Below, in pieces: positions 34,248-46,377 of a stretch of 64,000 nt of DNA (positions are counted from its first letter, which is position 1; every line of letters starts with the position of its first letter). Origin of the DNA: Tetragonia tetragonoides (Eukaryota; Streptophyta; Magnoliopsida; Caryophyllales; Aizoaceae); assembly GCA_038025085.1 (NCBI GenBank), contig CM076152.1, positions 34,351,501 through 34,415,500 of the forward strand, written 5' to 3'. Both the position numbers and the translations under genes were made by a program. The notes under the pieces were generated by a model. It was not told the DNA's origin. It did no database searches and was given only the letters and a program-made list of their open reading frames with translations.

Positions 34248-37200
34248 ATGGCCTCTCTTTCCAAATTCATCCCTGATCTCTTCAAGCTCGAAGCTCTTGA
34301 CGGTACTAATTACAAAAGGTGGTCACAAAAGGTTTTGATTTTTCTTGAACAATTGGAGGTCGATTATGTTCTGTTTTCTGATGCTCCAATTCAAACCGCT
34401 GCTGCTGAACCTTCCACTCCTGTCAGTGGTCGTTGATGCCTCTCCGGGGAAAAAGAAGGATAAGGATAAGGTGGATGATGCTGGGGCCATTGAGAAGTAT
34501 GGTAAGGACAACAAGATGGCTCATGGATATATGCTATCTCATATGGCTAATCTGACTCCTGTTCATCAAAAACAAATCGGCTAAGTCTATATGGGAGATA
34601 CTTGAGTTGAAATACGGTGCTGATGATGCTGGGAAGAAGAAGTACGTGACTGGAGATTGGTTAGAGTTTAAGTTGGTGGATGACAAACCTATCATGCCAC
34701 AATTTCATCAATATGAAAACCTTGTTGCTGATATCCTCCTTGAGGGTATGAAAATGTGTGAAGTGCTGCAAGCTAATGTCCTGATTCATAAGCTGCCTGA
34801 ATCTTGGACAAACTACCGGGCTCATCTCAAACACAAGGAGAGAGATATGACCTTGCAGGAATTAATTGGACATATGAAGATCGAAGAGGCAAACCGCCTC
34901 AAGGAGAAGGGTTCCTCTTTCTCTGTCAATGAACTTTCTGTTAAGGCTAACCTTGTGGAATCTTCTGGTCCTAAATTTGTCAGGTCTAATGCTGCTGGAA
35001 ACTCTAAGAAGGGACAGAAACCGCACAACAACAAAAAGTCTGGACCTTTCAAGAAGAACGGGAAGATCCAGAAACAACAACCTAGGCCCCTATGCTATGT
35101 GTGCGGAAAACCTGGACATAGAGCCCATCAATGCTTCAAACGCAAAGATGGACAAAACCCTGGACAGAACAACCAGGACCAGCCCCGCAACCAGGCCAAC
35201 CTTGCTGAATCTGGAGATGTCATTGCTGTTGTCATTTCTGAGGTGAACATGGTCAGTAACAATACTGAATGGATTGTTGACACTGGTGCCTCTAGGCACT
35301 TTTGTGCCAACAGGACCCTATTTTCTGATTTTCAGAATGCTGGTGATGGTGAACAAGTGTTCATGGGTAACACTAGTAGTTCCGAGGTGCTTGGTAAAGG
35401 AAAGATATTTCTGAAATTAACTTCTGAAAAATCTTTAGCTTTACAAAATGTGCTTTATGTGCCTTCTCTTCGCAGGAACTTAATTTCTGGTGCACTTCTT
35501 AACAAAGCTGATGTTAAGTTAGTTTTTGATGTTGATAAACTTGTATTGACCCGTAATGGGGAATATGTGGGGAAGGGTTATCTGAATGGGGGGCTGTTTG
35601 TTTTAGATTCTGTCATTGTTGAGGATGTTACTAATAAAGCTTCTACTTCTGCTTATATTGTTGAGTCCATTGATCTTTGGCATGCTAGATTAGGACATCT
35701 AAATCTCAATTCTGTTAAAATGCTCAAAAGCATGAACTTGATTCCTAATTTGGTGGACAATGGTTTCTCTAAATGTGAAATTTGTGTAGAAGCTAAACAT
35801 GTCAGAAAATCCTTTAAATCTGTAACCGAGAGAGTAACTGAATTATTAGAATTAATTCATACAGATTTAGCTGACTTTAAAAATACTGAAAGTAGAAGTG
35901 GCAAAAGGTATTATATAACTTTTGTTGATGACCATTCGAGATATACCCAAGTATATCTTTTAAGGACTAAAGATGAGGCTGAAAAAATATTTCTAATTTA
36001 CAAAGCGGAAGTAGAAAATCAATTAGATAGGAAAATAAAAACGATTAAGATTTGATAGGGCTGGAGAGTATGGTACAACCTTTTTAAAGGAAGTTTGTGA
36101 GAAAAATGGTATCATACATGAGCTCTCCGCTCCTTATACCCCACAACAAAATGGGATTGTCGAGTGCAAGAATAGGACCCTTAAGAACATGATGAATGCT
36201 ATGCTTTTAAGTTTTGGGTTACCTGATAACATGTGGGGGGAGGCTATTTGGTCCTCTAATTATTTGCTTAATCGTGTGCCTCATAAGAAATTAGACAAAA
36301 CCCCTTATGAATTGTGGAAAGGCTATGCGCCTAACCTTAAATACTTGAAAGTGTGGGGGTGTCTTGCTAAGGTTGGTCTACCAGATTTTAAACGTACTAA
36401 TATTGGTTCTAAAACCATTGATTGTGTGTTTATTGGTTATGCTCTTAATAGTGCTGCTTATAGATTCATGAATATGAGTGATAGAACTATATAATCTAGA
36501 GATGCTGAATTTTTTGAGCATATTTTTCCTATGAAGAAAAATGATATTTCCCATGTTGTACCTGCTTCTGTTCCTATGTCTTTGCCTGCTGTTACTGTTA
36601 CAAAAGAATTACCTGTAATTCGAACTAGCAAAAGACGTAGAATAGAAACTAGCTTTGGTCCTGATTTTATTACTTATCTTGTTGAAATTCAGGATTTGGA
36701 TAAATTATGTGAGCCTTTGTTGTATGCTTATATGTTTGATGAGTATCCCAAAACTTATGAGGAAGCTGTGGGATCAATTGATGCTAGTTTCTGGAAAGAT
36801 GCTATTAATAGTGAATTAGAATCTATTATGTCTAATCACACTTGGAAATTGGTAGACTTACCTAATGGTTTTTCTCCCATTGGTTGTAAATGGGTTTTCA
36901 CTAAGAAATTGAATGTTGACGGTTCAATTCAAAGGTTTAAGGCTAGACTTGTGATTAAAGGGTTTGAACAGAAATTTGGTGTAGATTTCTTTTATACATA
37001 TTCACCTGTCACTAAGATCGCTACTATTCGCACTTTGTTTGCATTAGCCTCTATTCATAATTTACTTGTACATCAAATGGATGTAAAGACGTACGGCTTT
37101 TCTAAATGGCGACTTAGAAGAAGAGATTTATATGGAACAACCTCCTGGTTTTATTGTTCCTGGTCAAGAACATAATGTGTGTAGACTTAAGAAATCTTTA

Positions 37201-38280
37201 TATGGCCTTAAACAAGCACCAAAACAGTGGTTTGAAAATTTTCATAAAACTGTGCTTAGTTTTGGTTTTGTGTCTAATGGATCGGATACATGTGTGTATA
37301 CTAAAATGTTTGGTTCTGATTGTGTAATCATTTGCTTATATGTAGATGATATGTTGCTTTTTAGTACACACATGAATGCCATTAATGAAACTAAAAATTT
37401 CCTTTCCTCTCATTTTGAAATGAAGGATTTGGGTGAAGTTGATGTGATTTTAGGTGTTAAGGTTAATAAAACTGAAAATGGTTTCATTTTAACACAATCA
37501 CATTATGTAGAGAAAGTATTGAAGAAATTTGATAGCTTTGAGGTGCCGCCAGTAAGAACTCCTTATGATGCTAGCATAACTTTGAGGAAAAATAAAGATG
37601 AAAGTGTTTCCCAATCTGATTATGCTAAGATAATTGGGAGTTTAATGTTTCTTATGAATTGTACTCGGCCTGATATTGCATATGTTGTTAGTAGATATAC
37701 CCATAACCCAAGTAGGGAGCACTGGTTTGCTCTTAGACGTTTACTTAGGTACTTGAGAGGTACCATGGACTTGGGTTTGCATTATGTTGGTTTTCCTTCC
37801 GTGTTGGAGGGATATTATGATGCTAATTGGGTAACTGATAATGATGAAATAAGTTCTACTAGTGGATATGTATTCACTTTAGGTGCTGCTGCCATATCAT
37901 GGAAATCTACTAAGTAATCTGTTATTGCTCGATCCACTATGGAATCGGAATTTATTGCTCTTGATTTGGCAGGACAAGAGGCCGAGTGGTTGAGAGTCCT
38001 ACTGGCTGATTTACCTTTTTGGGGTAAACCTATTCCTCCTGTTTCTCTACTTTGTGACTCACAAGCAGCAATTTGTATTGCAAAGAATAAAGCGTATAAT
38101 GGTAAGAGAAGACATATACGCATTAGGCATGATGCTGTGAGACTTTTGATTGAGACTGGCGTACTCTCTATGGAGCATGTAAGGTCCGAGAGGAACTTGG
38201 CTGATCCATTAACTAAAGGACTTAATAGAAAATTGGTCCTAGACACGTCGAGGGGGATGGGTCTAAAACCCATTTGTTGA
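34248..38280 (+). pseudogene. Copia gag-pol polyprotein pseudogene
   Basis: Gag starts MASLSKFIPDLFKLEALDG. The zinc knuckle CYVCGKPGHRAHQC is at about 35093-35135 and the protease VDTGAS at about 35277. Integrase shows HARLGHLN, CEICVEAKH, VDDHSRYTQVYLL and TPQQNGIVE. The reverse transcriptase YVDD is at 37339-37350; RNase H keeps STMESEFIAL. The frame is broken by shifts near 34434, 34570, 36054 and 37100 and by TAA stops at 36492-36494 and 37915-37917. A non-autonomous relic that cannot make a full polyprotein. Confidence 0.92.
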
Positions 38281-38370
38281 GGAATTCATGGTGGACACCC
38301 AATCTTGTTCACACAAGTAATAGTGGTCTAACGAAGCCATGAAAAGACTCATATTTATGTATATGTTCTC

Positions 38371-39514
38371 ATCCCTATGACATTTAATATATATATATTT
38401 TTGGGTAAAAGCGCCGGTAATGTGACATGTGTCACATTATTAGTGGCTATTGATTTTACTTTTCTTTTTTCTTTTTATTTTATCATTATGGTTATCATTA
38501 AGTTCAGGTATTAAATGTAATAATTCACTCAAAAAAAAGGTATTAAATGTAATAATAAAGGTCTCTATTTAATATTTTACCATTTTTATATTTAAATAAT
38601 ATATTGGCTCATCACTTTTATTAATTTTCATATTTATGAGTACAAGAGCATTTAATGTCACTGCATTTATTGAATTTTATTATCGTGGATAAAAAATGTA
38701 TTTTGACGTGGCAATATGTTTCAGGGGATAAACGCATGTAATATGATAAGGGTTATATTACATATAGAGTCAGTATTTTTAATAAGTTATATATTGTAGT
38801 TATTACGTGGTAGCTGATATTTGACTAATATTTGTGCGATAAGCGTTGGTCATGTGACAGCAAACATGTCGCTAATATTTATTTTCCTGAATTTAGCGGG
38901 ATAAGCGCATGTGTCATAATGGTTACATATAAAGTCATCATTTTGAAGTTGTAATTTAGTTGTAATTTACATACAAATGTCACATATTGACGAATTACAT
39001 ATTATTTTCCCTTTTCTAAATAGTGAGTTGTCGCTATTTTCCAATAAAGAAGGTAAGTCTTTTAACTTTTAGATTTCAAATACTGAAATAGACATTAAGG
39101 GACAGTCTGATCAAGTCGATGGTTGTTTAATAATAACAAGAATTATATTATATGGTATGAGCATAGGCTATGTGAAAATTGACTATTATTTATGGGGATA
39201 ATCGTTGTTAATATGACAAGCATTGTATATTTAATTACATTTTATATGAAGGTATGAACACAAGTTAGACATAAATTATTTTAATAAAGTGATAGATATT
39301 CTTTTATTTTTTAATCGGAGAATGATGAGTGGTATGACATGTGTTTCGACCAATTACTATTTTTCATTAGTCTTTATATACCTATATATTATTTTAAAAG
39401 AATTTATTATTCTTTATTTACCTATGTATAATTTTAAAAAATCCTAAAATTGATTTGAACAGAAAAATATAATGATAAATGGGTTGTCCGTGCATAGCAC
39501 GGGCAAAGTCCTAG
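38371..39514 (+). mobile_element. Helitron-like insertion in the Copia 3' non-coding region
   Basis: The 3' end carries the Helitron signature: a perfect 6-bp stem CCGTGC-ATA-GCACGG (39488-39502), eight bases, then CTAG (39511-39514) followed by T. Copia-like sequence resumes at 39515. The 5' TC terminus could not be fixed; it lies somewhere in 38371-38400. Internally, diverged units with GATAAGCGCATGT or AAGCGCCGGTAATGTGACAT recur. No Rep/helicase gene. Confidence 0.55.
38507..38556 (+). mobile_element. Tail-only micro-insertion, perfect 18-bp duplication
   Basis: GGTATTAAATGTAATAAT is at 38507-38524 and 38539-38556. The 14-nt spacer is TCACTCAAAAAAAA. It lies inside the Helitron-like segment, so it is younger than that segment. 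Confidence 0.5.
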
Positions 39515-40040
39515 TATGTTGTACATTTGTGAGGTTGAGCATCTTGCTCTTAATGGATCTATAGCCCTATTGTTGGGTGGTTCTTTGAGACGGACTTGAT
39601 GGATTCACCGCATGACTTTAATGGAGGATGAGTATTTACTTGCTATTAATGATTTCATAGTCCAGGTTATGGATGGTTTATTTGAGATAGACTTGATGGA
39701 ATCACCTACGTGAGTGTGAAGGTGTGGCCGCCTTCTATGAAAGACATTGGGTTATCTTTCTAAGGCACTCATGAGCGTCCCAAGGGAGCGTATGGCCTTA
39801 TATGCGCTTTTGGTGTTTATCGCGGAACTCGAAATAAATCTTAAGGTAAGATGTGTGTTTGTAGGTATTTCTTTGATCTAGGGAGTTCAAGAGTAATTCA
39901 CTCCACTAGATTAGAGGCTAGCCTCCATTCACTATGTGTCAGTTCAAACTTCATAAGTACTAGCACTTAAGCGTCAAACCTTTTACTGCTCAGTTGTTTA
40001 AATTTTGTGTTTTCTTAAAGCCTTTGCATTTGTGGGGGAA

Positions 40041-40761
40041 TGTTGGAAATGCCAAGCTTCAAGGTGTTTTGCAAGTGGGTTTTTAACTCTCTCACCTCTT
40101 TGTGAGTAAAGTATTTTGTCCCACATTGGTAGTTTTACAAAAGGTTCATTGGTTTATATACTCCAATGTTTTAGTATGGTTTAGTTGAGTTGGAGAGGAG
40201 ACTCTCCCACGCGCGCGCGCAGCCGCCGCCGTTCGTCCGGTCGGTCGGTTCATGACACGTGCGTGGTGTGGTGGGGCCTTCTTTTTGGGCCGTGTCGTAA
40301 CTGAGAATCCAGTTATATGAGATTCTTCAGTTACGAATCCAACTCTTTAGTTGTTCAAACAAAAACGTTACGATTTCTTTTTAATGCGATCCCTTGATTT
40401 CCTCCTCTTTTAATGCCTTGGCTTGATTACACCAGTTACGAAATCTTCTCCTCTATTATTTAATTGCTTGGTTTGTATCAGTTTATGCATCAAAATTTGT
40501 TTCTCCTTCTAAAAACTTCTGAGCAGTATTATTCTAGAGTTCCATCTCCTCCATTCCGAGTGCACGGAATTGGGGAGCGTTGTGCTAACCTTGGGGGGCG
40601 GCGCCTTGTTCTGACTACACTAGTCCGGGCGAAATCGCTTCTAAGACAGTTGCCTTCTTACCACGATACAACAATTTTATTTCCACAGTAAATCATTCGG
40701 CCCATATTCGTTCTTGTTTTTCCTTCGTTTAAATTTGCTTTACAGTAGTATATTTCTAACA
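40041..40761 (+). repeat. 3' LTR of the Copia element
   Basis: 721 bp, alignable throughout with 33483-34208; most differences cluster in the GC-rich block (about 40210-40275). Confidence 0.9.
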
Positions 40762-40766
40762 AAATT

Positions 40767-41640
40767 TTGTTGTTGTGCCAAATTGGTATGTACAAAGAAC
40801 AAAAATATTTTGTCTTAGATAGGTTGGATTTGAAACGAAGAAGAAAAAGACATATAAAAATTAAAATATTATGAGAGTAGAGACAATATAAAATAAATAA
40901 TGTGACTTAATTGAATGAAGGAATGTTGTAAAGCCTGTAATGCTTATTGGGGGAAAAAACGAGACAGATTATATGATATCTCATGCATATAGGATTAGAT
41001 ATGCAATTGTGTCTCACTGGTTAGCGCCTCGCTTCATGCGCCCACATGCTCCTTCGCGGTCCGTGTTCGATTCCTAGGAGGGAGTGTATATCTACTTTGT
41101 GCACAATTAATTATAGGTGCTGCAGTCCAACTCGCCTAGATGATTAAAGAGCCTGCACGCGCTTGGTCCGATGCTGAACTTGGCAACGAATAAGCTTTTC
41201 TTTCCGACGCCAAACCTAGCGTCGGATAACAATATTCCGACGCTATAATCCTTAGCGTCACGTTTTACGGCAACAGATGAATTCCGTTGCTAAATCCGTT
41301 GCTAACACCTCTCTGCGTCGGTTTTTGGGCTCATAGCGACGGTTTTTGACCAACGCTATATGTTACAAGCATAAAAATTTTAAACTTCTCACTAACTCGA
41401 TAAGATATCCTATCTATCTTCTTCATTGTGTTTTCCATAAATTATGATCGGACCGAGCATTTCTAGGGTTTCCCTCTTATTCTTTTTGATAACTTTACAT
41501 AGCTCTCAAATACACCTCGTAAAAATGGTCAAAATAACTTTATATGGAGTCTTATGGCGATGCCAGTTTTCTAAGAAACTTCTACAACTATTAGAAAACT
41601 CTTATTCCTTGTTCACTTTGGATAGAAAATTCAAAATTTA
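40767..41640. mobile_element. Right part of the CACTA-like DNA with a SINE-like tRNA head
   Basis: 41200-41350 holds GCGTCGG and CCGTTGCTA subterminal-type repeats in both orientations. At 41009-41081 a tRNA-like stretch has an A-box-like ACTGGTTAGCGCC and a B box GTGTTCGATTCC (41063-41074), as in tRNA-derived SINE heads. It is not a functional tRNA: the acceptor stem ends do not pair. The junction with the repeat array to the right is unclear. Confidence 0.35.
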
Positions 41641-42090
41641 GTGCGTAGCTTGAGCTTTGGGTGCAAGATTTAAAACCAAAAATTAGAAAATTACCCATAG
41701 TGAAAAAATAAAAAAAAGTTACAAAAGCACAGTTCACTCATAATTAACCCATGCTAATTTTTTGGGTAAACATGAATACCATTCGACATCTTTATTCTGG
41801 AAATTTAAATGTTAATATAAAAGGTATATTTTAATGTATCAAAGTTTTAGGTACTTTTGCTCTTTTTTTTGACAGTTTTTTCTTTCTTCTATGCATTTGT
41901 TGTCAATTCTCTAGTACAAGAAAAGCGGAAGCTTGTCTTCATCAAGTAAAATGTGTTTTAATATTTGGATGTGATATCTGAGTTATAAGGTTACCAAAAA
42001 ATTGTAATCACTCCCTCCATCATTTTATGAATGTATGTCATTCTACTTCATGAAACATTTTAGAAATAGTTGTGCAACATGATTATTGAG

Positions 42091-42097
<7 letters not shown>
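41640..42097. repeat. Array repeat monomer, interrupted on the right by the LINE
   Basis: Starts with GCGTAGCTTGAGCTTTGGGT and contains the family's internal order. It is cut at 42097; the same monomer resumes at 48435 (ATGGTTTAATTAGACTACGTG) after the LINE and its target duplication. Confidence 0.65.
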
Positions 42098-42137
<40 letters not shown>

Positions 42138-42172
42138 GGTTACATGGAAGGCGTTAATCGCCCAAGAAGAAA

Positions 42173-45100
42173 CTAAGTACCAGAATTAAAACTAATCATC
42201 CTAGGTCTTGCAAAACCCACAAGATCCTCGAAAAGGACTGGCATCATGCTTGGAATGGGAGCTTCAAATTCTGCAAACAGGTCCGGGACTTGGAGGCTAT
42301 GGTTTGCAAGCCAATCAGCCGCGGCATTAGCTTCTCGATAAATTTGACGTAGCTTGATCCTCCAAGGTGTGGTATTAATAATTTCTTTGTATTGCTCAAT
42401 AACAAAGTAGTATGGGCTGAAAGGTGGCGTAGGAGCCTTGAGCATACTCAGTGCCAGCTCAGAGTCAGATTTGAGCTCCAACTGAGGAACTTGGAGTCGT
42501 TTAGCAAGACGAAGACCATAGAAGATGGCCATAAGCTCAGTCATGAGTGCAGTACCATGCCCCATCTTAGCAATAAAGGCACGAATAAAAGCTGCATTGT
42601 CTGACCGTAATATACCTCCACCCCCAGCTGGGCCTAGGTTCCCTTTGGCCGCTCCATCTGTGTTTAATTTAGTCCAACCAACTGCAGGAGATGACCAACG
42701 AATATATGTTTCTTCTCTAGGTCGCTTAGAGCCACATAGATTTGATTTTCTTTTTGAATCAGCCACCAAGTATCTTCTCCTCTAGCAAGAACAACGTGCC
42801 CTCGATCATGTGGGATATCACTCGGGTCCCCAAGAACTCGGGTGTTACGCCAACGCCATAGCCACCATAAAGTTGTTGCTAAGATTGTAGACCATTTGTC
42901 ATTGCTTTTTATGTTATTCTCAACCCAATCCACCAGCGATGTTTGAAAGAATGAAGCATTGAATGCGTGAGGTAAAATAGCGAACCAAACCTCTTTCGCC
43001 TTAGGACAATCTCTGAGTATGTGCAAACCCGATTCCTCAAAGCATCCACAGCAAGGACATGACGCATCCGTGGCGAGGTGTCTACGAACACGATTAGCAA
43101 TTGAGAGAAAACTGTCGTGAAGCGTGAGCCATAGGAAGTTTCGTACACGTTGAGGTGCTGCCACCCTCCATACGTGTTTCCATCTCTGGTCTTCCACATC
43201 ATTCAGGTCAGAGCGAATGATGTCTAAGGAAGAGCGGACTGAGAAGTCACCCGAGCCTGTCATGCTCCAAGAGAGACGGTCCTATGCATTCAAAGCATTG
43301 GTGACATGGGTTGCAGCAATTAGATTGAGCGTCTCTTGTGGGAGAAGATGAGCAAACTCATCCCACATCCACCTCTCTCCGTCCCAATACTCAGCCACAG
43401 TCTTGCAAAGAATATCATAAGTAATAGGTTGGAGAGCTTCATTTTCAAGTGGGTGATTTTTCACCCAATTATGCAGCCAGAAAAACGTGCTCCGACCATC
43501 ACCAATGACTGTCTTCACTCCAGCACGCAGCGTCGATGTGGAAGAGGTAATACCCTTCCAAGTATTTGACATGTTCTTCTGAGGATGGAACATATCAATA
43601 TCACACCTTCCTGCACACTATTTGCTTCGGATAACCCGCGACCACAGACTATTTGGTTCAGTCAGAGTTCTCCAACCTAGCTTCGTGAGGAAAGCAGAAT
43701 TTGCTTGACGCATTGAACGAATACCCAAACCACCCGTAGACTTAGGTTGAGTAATAGCCTGCCAATTCACGAGGTGTAGGCGCCTTTTATCATCAGTACT
43801 CCCCCAAATAAAAGCCCTAGTCTTCTTATCAATGTCATCACAAACTGACCTGGGTAAGAGAGCAGTCTGCATTGAATAATAGGGCATACTTGAAATAGCG
43901 GATTGGGCCAAGGTAACACGACCCTCCATGGATAAATATTTTGTTTTCCAACCTGCTAGTCTCGAGCTAATACGATCCAAAATATGCTGGTAAGTGTTCC
44001 TCTTGACCCGGCCTTTTGACGTGGGAACGCCCAAATACAGGCCCAAATCCTCTGAAACAGCCATACCAACTGATTCCCCAATTTGTTCAGCAAGGTCAGG
44101 CGCAACACCCTTGGAGAAGCAGACAGATGACTTCCCAAAATTAACTTTCTCCCCGGAGGCTGCACAAAATTTATCAATGCAATATTTAATTACCTCCAAC
44201 TGCTCAAGGGAAGCTTCAGCGAACAAGACGAGATCGTCCGCGAAGAAAAGGTGAGAGATTTGGGGACCATATTTGCTAGCGCAAATAGGCTTCCAAGCAC
44301 CCATCCCAACGGCTTCATTTATGATGTGTGTTAGGCGTTCCATACAAAGTACGAAAATATAAGGCGACAAAGGGTCCCCTTGCCTTACCCCTCGACTTGG
44401 GGTAAATTCGTCGGTCATCGATCCATTCCATGAGAAACGCATTCTTGTAGATGTGATGCAACCCATAATGACCTCCATGAGGTTAATTGGTATGCCCAGT
44501 TCCATTAGTGTATCACGTACAAAGGACCAACGAATGCGATCATATGCTTTTTTCAGATCGATTTTGATAGCCATCGTACCTGGTGCTCTATGATCCCGCC
44601 TCATTGAGTGAAGCACCTCTTGAACAAGCACTACATTATCTGAAATTTGACGCCCTGGAACAAAGCTAGTTTGTGTTGGCTCAATTGCCTTAGGTAATAT
44701 GGAACGGAGGCAGTGTACAATGGCTTTCATGACAATCTTGAATGCGACATTGCACAATGATATAGGGCGCAGTTGAGTAACACGTTCCGGGTTGTCAACC
44801 TTTGGGATCAAAACGATGAGGGTCTCATTGAGTATATCCGGAGAAGACACCCCACTGAGTATGTTGAGAGCGATTTCAATCACCTCTGGGCCGACAAGAT
44901 TCCAGTTTTGTTGGTAACATACAGCTTGGAATCCATCGAGACCCGGAGCTTTGAATGGGCTCATCGATTGGAGGGCGTCCTTAACTTCCATGCCTGAGAA
45001 GCGTTTTGCAAGTGAGTTAAAATCCGTGGTGGAGAAGGCTGGAAATCGCCCCCGCGGGAGGTCGAATGGGCCTACTTGAGGGTTATCATCAGTATATAAT

Positions 45101-46298
45101 TTCTTGAAAAAATTAGTAACCAATAACTGAAGTTCTTCATGATCTTCGATCCAGTGCCCTTCCGAGGATTGCAAGGATTCAATGCGATTTCTTTTCCTTC
45201 TCACAATAGTGCTAGCTTGAAAGTATTTGGAATTCCGATCACCATCAATAAGAGCAGCAGTGCGAGCTTTTTGAAACCTAAACACGTTGATTTGTTTGAG
45301 TACCTCATCTAGCTGCTGCATGAGCTCCGTTTCAAGGCGAAGAAGACCAGTAGTGGCGCGGTCTGCAAGCTTGCGTTGTACACCGCCAATCTGGCTCAAT
45401 TTCTATTTTTGCGACTGAAAAGATTACCAAATACTTCCTTATTCCAAATAAGTAGGTGCTTGGTAATTGAGGACAGAGCTGAAGGGAGGGACGCTCCTTT
45501 GAGCCACTTGTCCGACATAAAGTTGTGAAAATCATCATGAAGTAACCAAGCGGCTTGGAACCGAAAGGGTTGATTTTTGGGGTCGATAGGAATAAACCCA
45601 TTGAGACCCACTAAGAGCGGACAATGATCTGATCGATTTGCCACTAGATGCTTAACCGTAGCTTCGGGGAATTTTTCACGCCAATCAATGTCACATAAGG
45701 CACGATCCAATCTTGCACTAGTTCGTGTTTCTTGTGTTTTACCTCGGTTCCAAGTGAACTTTGGGCCTAAAAAACCCAAATCAACCAACTGTAACATATC
45801 AATCCACTGGTCAAAGCGACGACACCTTCGTGCCATTCCAGCTGAATTACCAGAACGTTCCTCTAGTGATCAAGTCTCATTCCAATCCCCAGCGAGTAAC
45901 CAAGGTTTGGTGTTAGATGAGGCGAAATCTGAAAGATGAGACCAGAGATCCTCACGAGTTTGTGTATTACGGCTCCCATACACCGTAAAGAGGATCCAAG
46001 GGGTTTCTCCTTTCCGAGCAATCTCGGATGTAATGCATTGCGTGTGTGTGGATAATGGTGTAAAGGTTACTTCCTTAGTACGCCACAGCAACCATATGCC
46101 ACCACTAAAGCCTTGGGCTTCAACTCGCAATCGAACATCATAGCCAATGCGATTACAAACTTGATCAGCATGATTCCCACTAATCCATGTCTCCACCAAG
46201 GCCGGGACATAAGGTTTATGAGCATGGATTAAATCTCTCAAGGTATTAAGAAACTCCTGACTGCCTGCTCCTCGAATATTCCAAAATAAAAGATTCAT
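42173..46298 (-). pseudogene. LINE ORF2 (endonuclease, reverse transcriptase, RNase H), broken
   Basis: Starts MNLLFWNIRGAGS at 46298. The apurinic-type endonuclease keeps LLAGDWNET and RSDHCPLL. The reverse transcriptase (about 45400-43620) keeps PFKAPGLDGF, IDLKKAYDRI, GVRQGDPLSPYIF and FFADDLVLF. The zinc-binding segment (CPCCGCFEESGLHILRDC) and RNase H (NTDGAAKGN, TELMAIFYGL, ELKSDSELAL, REANAAADWLAN) follow. Breaks: stops at 45870-45872 (TGA), 43618-43620 and 43282-43284 (TAG); frameshifts near 45400 and 42765. The element cannot mobilise itself. Confidence 0.92.
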
Positions 46299-46377
46299 GA
46301 AAAAAACAATTTTGAGGGAATTATGGTAATTGAATGGTCATACCAGTACAAAGGTAAGCTCAGATACCCAAAAAGGG

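Larger units (their letters stand above)
33483..40761 (+). mobile_element. Ty1/Copia LTR retrotransposon, 7.3 kb, degenerate
   Basis: LTRs 33483-34208 (726 bp) and 40041-40761 (721 bp) begin TGTTGGAAATGCC and end TTCTAACA. The 5-bp duplication AAATT is at 33478-33482 and 40762-40766. A polypurine tract TGTGGGGGAA (40031-40040) abuts the right LTR. Order Gag, PR, IN, RT, RNase H is that of Copia. I could not assign the primer-binding site after the left LTR. A Helitron-like insert lies between the coding region and the 3' LTR. Confidence 0.92.

Noticed and set aside
41009..41081. Possible tRNA gene
   Set aside because: A and B boxes are present, but the acceptor ends do not pair and no proper anticodon arm forms; a SINE-type tRNA derivative is more likely.
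32220..41400. A complete CACTA transposon
   Set aside because: Only a left CACTA terminus and subterminal-type repeats are visible; no right terminus, transposase or 3-bp duplication could be identified, so it is kept as a tentative call.
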